A program made the translations under genes and the position numbers. Positions 1 to 6,746 of a stretch of 15,358 nt of DNA are shown here, one piece after another (positions within the stretch are counted from its first letter, which is position 1; every line of letters starts with the position of its first letter). Origin of the DNA: an uncultured Collinsella sp. (GTDB taxonomy: Bacteria; Actinomycetota; Coriobacteriia; Coriobacteriales; Coriobacteriaceae). The DNA lies in assembly GCA_900545075.1 (NCBI GenBank), contig UQXT01000053.1, forward strand, positions 1 through 15,358, written 5' to 3'. Under the pieces are notes generated by a model, which worked only from the letters and a program-made list of their open reading frames with translations, searched no databases and was not told where the DNA came from.

Positions 1-77
1 AGGAAGGCATCAACCTTAAGGACGTTACCGGCCTTTACGATGCCGTCATGGCGAATACGATCCTCAAGCTCCTGCAT
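1..77 (-). CDS. xpt: Xanthine phosphoribosyltransferase, N-terminal part (cut by window edge)
   Basis: Only the first 25 codons are present; the rest lies to the left of the window. The peptide begins MQELEDRIR and reaches GNVLKVDAF. This matches the start of bacterial Xpt proteins, whose N-terminus carries a charged helix followed by VLKVDSFLNHQ. Xpt is a cytoplasmic purine-salvage enzyme that makes XMP from xanthine and PRPP. The ATG at 77 is supported by an AAGGGG ribosome binding site about 7 nt upstream. No purine riboswitch is visible in the 157 nt between this gene and the MFS gene upstream of it on the same strand. The family call rests on a short peptide. Confidence 0.7.
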   Translation of the reverse strand, partial: MQELEDRIRHDGIVKAGNVLKVDAF

Positions 78-234
78 GGCGCAACCCCTTCTCGCGGCAA
101 CGATACCGCGCGATTAATAAACGTTGTTCGATAGTCTACCACGGACCGACCCCCGCCCGCCCCACAAGCCACATCGCACCACAAACCAGTCTTTTTGGGA
201 CGGCGCGAATCGTGGCAGACAGCCTCCCAACACG

Positions 235-1539
235 CTAATGGCGGGCGCGCATCTTCACCAAACGCACCATGGCAAGCGCAAAGCCCACAGCGGCCACAGC
301 CATAAGTACGTAAAACACCGAGCGAAAGCCGAATAGGAATACATCCGGACGGCCTGCAACAAAACTAGTCACGGCCTCGCCCATCGCCACGCTCATCTGC
401 CCATACAGGATATTCGACGCCACCGTAATGCCGAGTGCCATACCCGCATAGCGCGCCAGGCTACCCAGGCTGCCCGCAAAGCCGAGCGCTTCGCGCGGAG
501 CCGAGCCCATATACAACGAATTGTTAGGGCTCTGGAAAATCGACGTACCGCACGACATAAATGCGACGCAGCACACGATCACAGGGATAGAAGAGCGCTC
601 GTCGAGCGTGCTTACCGCAAAGAGCCCGCATACGTACACGCCCAGGCCAACCGCCGTAGGGCCCTCGCAGCCAACGCGGTCCGAAACCGTACCCGAAAGC
701 GGGCCGATAAAGGCATTCACCATTGGCAGCGCCAAAAACAGCAGGCCCGAAACGTCAGACCCAAACCCATGCGCGTCCTGAAAATAGAACGGCAGGATAA
801 ACTCGGATGCGCCAATGCCAACGAACACGATGAGCATGCAGGCAAGGTTGATGGTGAAGGCCGAATTTGCAAAGCAGCGACGAGCGGCCTCGATCAAGGA
901 CATGGGGCGCTCGCCGGCCTCCGGCTTTACATGCGGCAGCGTGTAGAGCCCCACGATAAACGAGATGACGCCAATGGGCAGGTTGATGAGGAAGATGCTC
1001 TCCCAAGGAAAGCTTGCCACCAGCATGCCGCCGAGCACGGGGCCACACATCATGCCGAGAGCCACGAAGGTCGCAAGAATACCCATGGCACGGCCTCGTT
1101 CGCGCGCCGGAAACGACTCGGTGATGATACCCATGTTGTTAGCCATGGCCGCCGCGCAACCGACGCCCTGAACAATGCGTGCCAGGATAAGAACCTCGAG
1201 CGAGGCCGAAAGGCCGCACAGCAGCGAACCGACCGAAAAGACGATGACACCCAGCTGGAACACATTCACCTTGCCGCGCACGTCGCCCAGACGGCCAAAC
1301 GGCAACATAGCCACGCAAGTCGCAAGCAGATACACCGAGCTTACCAGCTGAATGCGATCGAGGCCCACGCCCAGCTCCTTTTGCATCACGGGCAGCGCCA
1401 CGGTCACGACGGTCGAATCCAAACACACCATAAACGTCATGATGAGCACGGTAAACAGAATCGCCCACTTGTTCTTTCCATGGGTGTCGCCCTCTAGGGC
1501 AATGTGCTCGCGGCGCAGCTGCTCTGCAGTTTTCTCCAT
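235..1539 (-). CDS. MFS transporter, drug:H+ antiporter (DHA2-like)
   Basis: This 434-residue inner-membrane protein probably exports a small molecule in exchange for protons; the substrate cannot be read from sequence. I count about 12 hydrophobic helices. Helix 1 ends in LDSTVVTVALP (residues 40-50), typical of DHA2 proteins. The loop between helices 2 and 3 has motif A, GRLGDVRGK (82-90). Helix 5 carries the antiporter motif C form, GMMCGPVLGG (162-171). DHA2 members usually have 14 helices, so this one seems to lack the two extra central ones. The frame is open further upstream, but GAAAGG at 1546-1551 fits the ATG at 1539 and is too close to the ATG at 1545. A strong terminator lies just ahead of the start, so expression may depend on read-through. 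It is followed on the same strand by xpt after 157 nt, with no clear terminator between. Confidence 0.88.
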   Translation of the reverse strand: MEKTAEQLRREHIALEGDTHGKNKWAILFTVLIMTFMVCLDSTVVTVALPVMQKELGVGLDRIQLVSSVYLLATCVAMLPFGRLGDVRGKVNVFQLGVIVFSVGSLLCGLSASLEVLILARIVQGVGCAAAMANNMGIITESFPARERGRAMGILATFVALGMMCGPVLGGMLVASFPWESIFLINLPIGVISFIVGLYTLPHVKPEAGERPMSLIEAARRCFANSAFTINLACMLIVFVGIGASEFILPFYFQDAHGFGSDVSGLLFLALPMVNAFIGPLSGTVSDRVGCEGPTAVGLGVYVCGLFAVSTLDERSSIPVIVCCVAFMSCGTSIFQSPNNSLYMGSAPREALGFAGSLGSLARYAGMALGITVASNILYGQMSVAMGEAVTSFVAGRPDVFLFGFRSVFYVLMAVAAVGFALAMVRLVKMRARH

Positions 1540-1565
1540 ATCCATCCTTTCGAGTGGCCCAACGC

Positions 1566-1612
1566 AAAAACGGGGCCCCAATCGCCTGTAAACAGTCGCA
1601 ATTGGGGTCCCG
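1566..1612 (-). terminator. Rho-independent terminator after metY, close ahead of the MFS start
   Basis: Positions 1571-1582 and 1601-1612 form a 12-bp stem with one G-U pair. The loop holds a smaller CTG/CAG hairpin, and on the minus strand five Ts follow (complement of 1566-1570). It lies 68 nt past the metY stop and 26 nt before the MFS start codon, so it could also act as an attenuator for the transporter. Confidence 0.85.
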
Positions 1613-1680
1613 CCTACGGAATCGGAACGAAAGGTCGCCGAAGCTTTCTGCCAGCATCGGCGCCTCGCACGAACGCTAGC

Positions 1681-2964
1681 CTAGCACTGCTCGAGCGCCT
1701 GCTCAAGGTCGGCAATCAGATCGGCCGTATCCTCGAGGCCGCACGACAGGCGCACCATGTCGGCAGAAATGCCACAGGCGATGAGCTCCTCATCGTTCAT
1801 CTGGCGATGCGTGGCATTAGCGGGATGCAAGCAGCAGGTACGCGCATCGGCCACGTGCGTGGCGATCTGGGCGAGCTTAAGGCTCTTCATAAAGGTCTCG
1901 GCCGCCGCGCGACCACCGTTAAAGCCAAAGCTCACCACGCCGCAGGTACCGTTGGGCATGTACTTCTGAGCCATGTCGTAGTACTTGTCGCCCTCCAGGC
2001 CCGGATAGCTCACGAAGCGTACCTTGGGATGGCTCTGCAGGAACTTGGCAACGGCCAGGCCGTTCTCGCAATGACGCGGCATGCGCACATGCAGGCTCTC
2101 GAGCGAGCTGTTCAAGAAGAAGGCCGCCTGAGGGTTCTGCATGGGGCCGAGGTCGCGCATGAGCTGAGCGGTTGCCTTGGTAATGAAGGCGCCCTCACGA
2201 CCGAACTTCTCGGCATAGGTCACGCCGTGATAGCTCTCATCGGGCGTGGTAAGACCCGGGAACTTGTCCGCATGGGCCATCCAGTCAAACTGGCCGTGGT
2301 CGACGATCACGCCGCCCAGGTAGGCAGCATGTCCATCCATGTACTTGGTGGTGGAGTGCGTAACGATGTCGGCGCCCCACTCAAAGGGACGGCACATCAC
2401 GGGCGTCGGGAAGGTGTTGTCGACCATCAGCGGCACGCCGTGGTCATGCGCGGCCTTGGCAAAGCGCTCAATATCGAGCACGGCAAGGGCGGGATTGGCG
2501 ATTGTCTCGCCAAAGACGAGCTTGGTGTTGGGCTCAAACGCTGCCTCGAGCTCTTCATCGGTGCAGTCGGGGGCAACGAACGTGCAGGTCAGACCCATGC
2601 GCTCCATGGTATGGGCGAGCAGGTTGTAGGTACCACCGTAGATGGCAGAGCTCGCGACCACGTGATCGCCGGCACCGGCCACGTTAAAGATCGCGAGGAA
2701 GTTCGCAGCCATGCCCGAACTCGTGAGCATCGCTGCGGTGCCGCCCTCCATCTCGCAGATCTTGGCGGCAACCAAATCGCACGTGGGGTTCTGCAGACGG
2801 CTGTAGAAGTAGCCAGACTCCTCCAGGTCAAACAGCTTGCCCATGTGCTCCGACGTGTCGTACTTCCACGTGGTGGACTGGTAGATGGGCACCTGACGCG
2901 GCTCTGCATCGCCCGGGCGATAGCCGCCCTGAACACATGTAGTACCGATAGTCTGCTCGCTCAT
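1681..2964 (-). CDS. metY: O-acetylhomoserine sulfhydrylase (O-acetylhomoserine aminocarboxypropyltransferase)
   Basis: This cytoplasmic PLP enzyme joins O-acetylhomoserine and sulfide to give homocysteine, the direct-sulfhydrylation route to methionine. The 427-residue length is normal for the Cys/Met-metabolism PLP family. Family features in order: YSRLQNPT (54-61), SSGMAA (82-87), VDNTF with the PLP-contacting Asp182, and STTKY with the Schiff-base Lys207. A C-terminal PLP-family small domain follows. MetY is favoured over cystathionine synthase or lyase by its length, the N-terminal TTCVQGGYRP and the long insert after the lysine; related gamma-family enzymes cannot be fully excluded. The ATG at 2964 follows AAGGGAG. 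A promoter candidate lies at 3004-3032 and a strong terminator at 1566-1612, so it appears monocistronic. No SAM riboswitch or T-box is visible in the short leader. Confidence 0.93.
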   Translation of the reverse strand: MSEQTIGTTCVQGGYRPGDAEPRQVPIYQSTTWKYDTSEHMGKLFDLEESGYFYSRLQNPTCDLVAAKICEMEGGTAAMLTSSGMAANFLAIFNVAGAGDHVVASSAIYGGTYNLLAHTMERMGLTCTFVAPDCTDEELEAAFEPNTKLVFGETIANPALAVLDIERFAKAAHDHGVPLMVDNTFPTPVMCRPFEWGADIVTHSTTKYMDGHAAYLGGVIVDHGQFDWMAHADKFPGLTTPDESYHGVTYAEKFGREGAFITKATAQLMRDLGPMQNPQAAFFLNSSLESLHVRMPRHCENGLAVAKFLQSHPKVRFVSYPGLEGDKYYDMAQKYMPNGTCGVVSFGFNGGRAAAETFMKSLKLAQIATHVADARTCCLHPANATHRQMNDEELIACGISADMVRLSCGLEDTADLIADLEQALEQC

Positions 2965-3003
2965 ATCTAGCTCCCTTGCCTGGGTTTTAGTTTTATTCGG
3001 TTC

Positions 3004-3032
3004 ACGATACCGCTACCCCGCACCCCTCTCAA
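3004..3032 (-). promoter_or_regulatory. Candidate sigma70-type promoter of metY
   Basis: Reading the minus strand, TTGAGA (complement of 3027-3032) and TATCGT (complement of 3004-3009) are 17 nt apart. They match 5 of 6 and 4 of 6 consensus positions. The predicted start near 2997 gives a leader of about 30 nt before the metY ATG. Confidence 0.5.
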
Positions 3033-3150
3033 CCCATCCCCAAGGTAGGTTATTGGACAAATTGATTAGGGGTATTTATCTCAAGCCTTGGGCATTTGCT
3101 CGATAGATAAAAATGAGGCATACATGAAGCTCTCGATGATTACATGCCCC

Positions 3151-3182
3151 GTCACGGGTACCATAGGCGGGTACACCGTGAC
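3151..3182 (+). promoter_or_regulatory. Leader hairpin abutting the ribosome binding site of the C_GCAxxG gene
   Basis: GTCACGG (3151-3157) pairs with CCGTGAC (3176-3182). The stem continues with GTACC (3158-3162) pairing GGTAC (3170-3174), giving 12 pairs with one bulged A and a 7-nt loop. The structure ends one base before the AAGGAG ribosome binding site at 3184-3189. There is no T-run, so it is not a terminator. A role in translational control is inference. Confidence 0.45.
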
Positions 3183-3195
3183 CAAGGAGACAACG

Positions 3196-3642
3196 ATGAA
3201 GCAAATCGATACGGCCCAGCTCGACACCGCCGCCTGCCAGGCTCAGGCTGCCGAATACCACGCCCGCGGCTTTAACTGCGCACAGGCCGTTGCCTGCACG
3301 CTCGCACCTGCCGTCGGGCTCGACCCCCAGACCGCCTTTACCCTCACCGAGGGCTTTGGCGCCGGCATGGGCGGCATGACCGAAACCTGCGGTGCCATCT
3401 CGGGCGCCGTGGCCATCATGGGCTTTGTGATGAGCGACGGCATGGAAAACCCCAAGACCAAGGGCCAGACCTACAAGCTGTCGTGCGAAATCGCCAAGCG
3501 TTTTGGCGAGAAGAACACGACGACCGTCTGCGGCACGCTCAAGGGCATCGGATCGGATAAGGGTCCGCTCCGCAGCTGTCCCGGTTGCATCGACGATGCC
3601 GTCGAAATCGCCTGCGATGTGCTAAAGCAGCTCGCCGAGTAA
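3196..3642 (+). CDS. C_GCAxxG_C_C family protein (cysteine-motif, possible redox protein)
   Basis: The 148-residue soluble protein has the family hallmarks: GFNCAQAV with Cys28, then GFGAGMGGMTETCGAISG with Cys65 (51-70), then Cys97, Cys112, Cys128, Cys131 and Cys140. The family is common in anaerobes and is thought to bind a metal or Fe-S group or act in redox; its reaction is not established. The ATG at 3196 has AAGGAG 6 nt upstream. The frame stays open upstream, and another ATG at 3124 has GAGG 5 nt before it, which would add 24 residues. The shorter form better fits the usual family length. The gene diverges from metY and converges on the YigZ-family gene, sharing the hairpin at 3661-3707. 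Confidence 0.85.
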   Translation: MKQIDTAQLDTAACQAQAAEYHARGFNCAQAVACTLAPAVGLDPQTAFTLTEGFGAGMGGMTETCGAISGAVAIMGFVMSDGMENPKTKGQTYKLSCEIAKRFGEKNTTTVCGTLKGIGSDKGPLRSCPGCIDDAVEIACDVLKQLAE

Positions 3643-3655
3643 GCGGCAGCAACAG

Positions 3656-3707
3656 AAAAACGACGGCCGGCGCGCTTGGGATCCATCCAAAAGCACGCCG
3701 GCCGTCG
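3656..3707 (-). terminator. Terminator of the YigZ-family gene, shared between convergent genes
   Basis: A 16-position stem with one mismatch is formed by 3661-3676 and 3692-3707. On the minus strand five Ts follow directly (complement of 3656-3660). On the plus strand the following bases are not T-rich, so it is a strong terminator only for the minus-strand gene, though the hairpin also follows the plus-strand cysteine-motif gene. Confidence 0.85.
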
Positions 3708-3710
3708 CCG

Positions 3711-4346
3711 TTAAAACTCGGCAAATTCGGGAGCGCCGACCTCAATCTCCTCGCGCCCCGCCATAAGCTCGCGCATCTTAGCGCAAAACGGCTCCTGCTC
3801 CCCCGCTTTGAACACCAAATGAATCGTCACGGTATCCGCGAAATCGGTATCCGAAACCTTGGCACCCGAATCCTGCGCCAAATGAAGCACTTGCTCATAC
3901 TGCGGATAGGCCACATGCACGTCAACAGGCACGACACTCGTCATCTCGACGATCTGCCCGGCCTCCTGAGCCGCGGCCACCGCCGCCTGCGTCGCCGCAG
4001 TATAGGCGCGCACCAAGCCACCAGGTCCCAACAGCGTGCCACCAAAATAGCGCGTCACCACGCAGCAAACATTTTTGAGCTCTGCGCCGCGCAACACCTC
4101 GAGCGTCGGCATACCGCTCGTGCGGCTCGGCTCACCATCATCGCTCTGGCGCTCGCGTCCATCGACTAAAATCCACGCGGGAACATTGTGTCGAGCGTCG
4201 TAATGACGCTTGCGAACCATCTCGATAAAGGCATTCGCCTCATCCTCGGACTCAATATGGACCAGCTGGGCAATAAACCGGCTCTTGCGGTCAACGAACT
4301 CGCCCGTAGCCTCAATATTCGATTGCAGAGTAAAATAGCTGTCCAA
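3711..4346 (-). CDS. yigZ: YigZ/IMPACT family protein
   Basis: The 211-residue protein belongs to the YigZ (UPF0029/IMPACT) family. Its N-terminal domain carries DDGEPSRTSGMP (69-80) and VTRYFGGTLLGPGGLVRAY (97-115). A C-terminal ferredoxin-like DUF1949 domain spans roughly 138-207. Family members are linked to translation or nucleic-acid binding, but the exact role in bacteria is unsettled. The start is unusual: an in-frame TGA lies at 4356-4358, so translation must begin at one of two TTG codons (4347-4349 or 4344-4346). GAGGGG at 4352-4357 is 5 nt from the second and only 2 nt from the first, so I chose the second. A TATTAT -10 candidate lies at 4390-4395 on the minus strand. Confidence 0.88.
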   Translation of the reverse strand: MDSYFTLQSNIEATGEFVDRKSRFIAQLVHIESEDEANAFIEMVRKRHYDARHNVPAWILVDGRERQSDDGEPSRTSGMPTLEVLRGAELKNVCCVVTRYFGGTLLGPGGLVRAYTAATQAAVAAAQEAGQIVEMTSVVPVDVHVAYPQYEQVLHLAQDSGAKVSDTDFADTVTIHLVFKAGEQEPFCAKMRELMAGREEIEVGAPEFAEF

Positions 4347-4458
4347 CAAAGCCCCTCAACAAAATAAAGCGCAGCAACAAACAGCCTCAATAATACGGCA
4401 AAGACAGCACCGTTGACCTCGCCAACAAGAACGGAAACGCCAATGATACCGTTACCAA

Positions 4459-4574
4459 CAGCGAGAACCCGTCAGCGCGAGCAAGGTGCCTTGAAAGACA
4501 AGGGCATTGACCTTATGGTCATGCCCGAAGGCTTGAAAGGCAGATTGCCGCGCTGACGGGTTCGCAGCGTCAAC
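4459..4574. repeat. Structured repeat element, copy A (downstream of rnpB)
   Basis: The outer arms GAACCCGTCAGCGCG (4465-4479) and its exact complement (4549-4563) form a 15-bp stem. Inside are a GCAA/TTGC pairing, a TGCCT/AGGCA pairing and a central hairpin. The central hairpin has GGGCAT with ATGCCC, a bulged T, GACC with GGTC and a TTAT loop (4502-4526). TTGAAAG occurs on each side of the central hairpin. Flanks CAGCGAGAA and TTCGCAGCGTC are shared with copy B at 7555-7669. In the minus-strand sense it begins about 4 nt past the rnpB 3' end. No ORF. Function unknown; see findings. Confidence 0.85.
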
Positions 4575-4577
4575 AAA

Positions 4578-4943
4578 GTGCTGGGTGGGCCGATAAGCCG
4601 GGTTCTGTCGTGAACGGTCATTTATCTTGTCTGCACGTTACCATGCAGCTCCACGCACGCTACCCGAACGCGGACCGGGCCGGCCCATAGCGTTCCTATT
4701 CGCGCTTGCTCCGGATGGGGCTTGCCAAGCCGCCGTGTTGCCACGACGCTGGTGGTCTCTTACACCACCGTTTCAGCTTTTCCCTTTACGCCTTGCGGCG
4801 CAGGTGGGAGTCTTCTTTTCTGCGGCGCTTTCCGTCGGATCACTCCGCCCGGCCGTTAGCCGGCATCCCGCCCTCTGGAGCCCGGACTTTCCTCACGCGT
4901 ACTGCAAGCAGCACATCGCGCGACCGTCTGGCCCACTCAGCAG
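4578..4943 (-). ncRNA. rnpB: RNase P RNA, bacterial class A
   Basis: This is the catalytic RNA of RNase P, which trims the 5' leaders of tRNA precursors. On the minus strand the universal segment GAGGAAAGTCCGGGCTCC is at 4894-4877. The 3' segment ACAGAACCCGGCTTAT is at 4608-4593. The ends pair as helix P1: 4930-4941 against 4580-4591, one mismatch. The implied length of about 366 nt is normal. A TACACT -10 box at 4955-4950 places the transcript start about 7 nt later, at the 5' end of P1. No ordinary hairpin plus T-run follows; structured repeat copy A takes that place. The ends are set by P1 pairing and may be off by a few bases. Confidence 0.95.
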
Positions 4944-4949
4944 TGCAAG

Positions 4950-4955
4950 AGTGTA
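4950..4955 (-). promoter_or_regulatory. rnpB: -10 box of rnpB
   Basis: TACACT on the minus strand lies about 7 nt ahead of the first base of helix P1. The best -35 match, TTGCCT, sits at a short 15-nt spacing, so only the -10 is called. Confidence 0.5.
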
Positions 4956-5024
4956 ACACACCGTTGCCGCAGGCAATGGCACAACGCAAACGCTCGACAC
5001 GATAAACCAAGAACCGCCATGCGT

Positions 5025-5153
5025 TACAATGGTCCTGTCGATGGGCAACGTCGTCAGTCGAGACGCGACCGCGCTCCGCACCCCTCCGTCTACTCGGTGC
5101 GTTCCCGCCTCCTCCCCGAGGCGGGATGTCGGCATTTTTTCATGCACCGACAA
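5025..5153 (+). other. Non-coding structured segment, possible small RNA, between rnpB and rpsA
   Basis: This is the main content of the 321-nt gap between rnpB and rpsA; I see no supported protein in it. On the plus strand a TACAAT -10-like box (5025-5030) precedes two hairpins. The first is CGCACC/GGTGCG (5077-5101) with a loop containing CCTCCG. The second is CCCGCCTC/GAGGCGGG (5104-5125) with loop CTCCCC. Six Ts stand at 5135-5140, nine bases past the second stem. A third pairing, TGTCGG with CCGACA, spans 5127-5153. No plus-strand gene lies upstream that would need a terminator. The -35 is weak and the T-run is displaced, so this is tentative. Confidence 0.3.
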
Positions 5154-5205
5154 CCAAATAGCCTGTGTACAGCATGGGCAGCATCGCGTATCTCGGCACC
5201 AAATG

Positions 5206-5240
5206 CAAAAAGGGACCCGTCCATTCCGGACAGATCCCTT
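5206..5240 (-). terminator. Rho-independent terminator of rpsA
   Basis: A 13-bp stem with two G-U pairs is formed by 5210-5222 and 5228-5240 around a 5-nt loop. Ts follow on the minus strand (complement of 5207-5211). It begins about 25 nt past the rpsA stop. Confidence 0.88.
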
Positions 5241-5264
5241 AAAACAAGTGATCGTCAAACCGAT

Positions 5265-6431
5265 TTACTCGGCGTCGGTCTCCTCGTCCTTCTTCTCGGA
5301 AGGCAGCGGGGTAACCTCGATCTCGACACCCAGAGTCTCAGCAGCGGACTTCATGGACAGGGAGATACGACGACGGTCGAGGTCGATCTCCATGACCTTG
5401 ACCTGAACCTTGTCGCCCACGTGGGTGACCTGAGAAGGCTGGTCGACGTGCTTGTTGGCCATCTCGGAGATGTGCACCAGGCCCTCGATGCCCTCGCCCA
5501 GGTCGACGAAAGCGCCGAACGGGACAAGCTTGGTCACAGTGCCCTCGACGATAGCGCCGACGGGGTACTTCTTGACCAGTGCGCGCCACGGATCCTCGGT
5601 GGTCTGCTTGAGACCCAGGGAGATGCGCTCGCGGTTGAGATCGACGTCGAGAACCTCGACCTCGACCTCCTGGCCGACCTTGACAACCTCGGAAGGATGG
5701 TTGACGTGGTTCCAGGAGAGCTCGGAGATGTGGATGAGGCCGTCGATACCGCCGAGGTCGACGAAGGCGCCGAAATCGACGATGGAGGAAACGGTGCCCT
5801 GGAGACGCATGCCAGACTTGAGCTTGGACAGGATCTCGGAGCGCTCGGCCTTACGGGACTCCTCGAGCACGACGCGACGGGAGAGAACGACGTTGTTGCG
5901 GTTGCGGTCCATCTCGATGACGCGAGCCTCGATGCGGGTGCCCATGTAGGAGGTGAGGTCCTTGACACGACGGAGGTCGACGAGGGAAGCAGGCAGGAAG
6001 CCACGCAGGCCGATGTCGAGGATCAGGCCGCCCTTGACAACCTCGATAACCTCGCCCTCGACGTTCTCGCCGGAGTTGAACTTCTCCTCGATGCGGTTCC
6101 AAGCACGCTCGTACTCAGCACGCTTCTTGGACAGGACCAGACGACCGTCCTTGTCCTCCTTCTGGAGAACCAGAGCCTCGATGGGATCACCGAGTGCAAC
6201 GATGTCTGCAGGGTTAGCGTCCTTGCGGATGGACAGCTCGCGGACCGGGATAACGCCCTCGGACTTGAATCCGATGTCAACGAGCACCTCGTCATGCTCG
6301 ATCTTAACGACAGTGCCGTTAACGAGATCGCCCTCATCAAAGTCGGTAATCGTACCGTCGATGAGGTTGTTCATCTCCTCCTCGTTGACATCGTCAAGAG
6401 AGAAAATGGACGAGTTCTGAATCTCACTCAA
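5265..6431 (-). CDS. rpsA: 30S ribosomal protein S1 (four S1 domains)
   Basis: S1 binds mRNA on the small ribosomal subunit and helps start translation. The 388-residue protein has four S1 RNA-binding domains at about 34-104, 121-186, 207-276 and 292-361. The last two carry the classic FGAFVDLG...GLIHISE / GLVHISE core. An acidic tail follows. Four domains is usual for Gram-positive and actinobacterial S1; the E. coli form has six. Translation starts at TTG (6431-6429), 7 nt after GAAAGGGG. That ribosome binding site can be closed by the hairpin at 6436-6460, which suggests autoregulation. It ends in its own terminator and appears monocistronic. A 483-codon open frame on the opposite strand is a shadow of this GC-rich gene. 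Confidence 0.95.
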   Translation of the reverse strand: MSEIQNSSIFSLDDVNEEEMNNLIDGTITDFDEGDLVNGTVVKIEHDEVLVDIGFKSEGVIPVRELSIRKDANPADIVALGDPIEALVLQKEDKDGRLVLSKKRAEYERAWNRIEEKFNSGENVEGEVIEVVKGGLILDIGLRGFLPASLVDLRRVKDLTSYMGTRIEARVIEMDRNRNNVVLSRRVVLEESRKAERSEILSKLKSGMRLQGTVSSIVDFGAFVDLGGIDGLIHISELSWNHVNHPSEVVKVGQEVEVEVLDVDLNRERISLGLKQTTEDPWRALVKKYPVGAIVEGTVTKLVPFGAFVDLGEGIEGLVHISEMANKHVDQPSQVTHVGDKVQVKVMEIDLDRRRISLSMKSAAETLGVEIEVTPLPSEKKDEETDAE

Positions 6432-6435
6432 AGGT

Positions 6436-6460
6436 GGACCCCTTTCGAACTACGGGGCCC
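6436..6460 (-). promoter_or_regulatory. rpsA: Hairpin covering the rpsA ribosome binding site
   Basis: On the minus strand GGGCCCC (6460-6454) pairs with GGGGTCC (6442-6436): seven pairs including one G-U, with an 11-nt loop. The right arm includes the GGGG of the AAAGGGG ribosome binding site, so the folded form would block ribosome access. The pairing is direct from sequence; control by S1 itself is inference. Confidence 0.5.
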
Positions 6461-6613
6461 CGATTGCTAGGACCTACAGAAGGGTGCGACAAGCACACAA
6501 CGTTTAGGAACACTCGGGAGCCGACAGATACTAATGTGACGCTTATGCAATCACGTTCGTATAGGTTACGGGGAAATGAGTTCGATTTCAAGCGTGAACT
6601 GCGATTTTTTACT

Positions 6614-6711
6614 CGTGTGGAGACTTTTTCGTAATCTTATGAACACACGTCTCCGCAACTTGACGATAACCAGCCAGGCATTTGGCTTTGGGGTAAAGTA
6701 TCCGGAGCCAA
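6614..6711 (+). other. Leader of the HAD gene with competing hairpins
   Basis: This lies in the 315-nt gap between divergent rpsA and the HAD gene. TGTGGAGAC (6616-6624) can pair with GTCTCCGCA (6649-6657). Alternatively, overlapping CGTGTG (6614-6619) can pair with CACACG (6644-6649). Further on, TTGGCTTTGG (6682-6691) pairs with CCGGAGCCAA (6702-6711). The TGGCT within it could instead pair with AGCCA (6672-6676). A TTGACG at 6660-6665 has no good -10 partner. Nothing here matches a riboswitch I know. Confidence 0.3.
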
Positions 6712-6746
6712 CGACTCTAGATCAATTTTTCGAGAAAGGTGCCCGC

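Noticed and set aside
195..230. TTGGGA...TCCCAA inverted repeat downstream of the MFS gene as a terminator
   Set aside because: Only 6 outer pairs over a long loop, and A rather than T follows on the minus strand.
1504..2970. 488-codon plus-strand open frame opposite metY
   Set aside because: Shadow of metY; composition is typical of an antisense frame in GC-rich DNA.
2965..3003. SAM riboswitch or T-box upstream of metY
   Set aside because: The likely leader is only about 30 nt long and shows none of the conserved riboswitch or T-box sequences.
5019..6470. 483-codon plus-strand open frame opposite rpsA
   Set aside because: It mirrors the highly biased rpsA codons, gives low-complexity Asp/Leu/Val-rich protein and resembles no family; rpsA itself is unmistakable.
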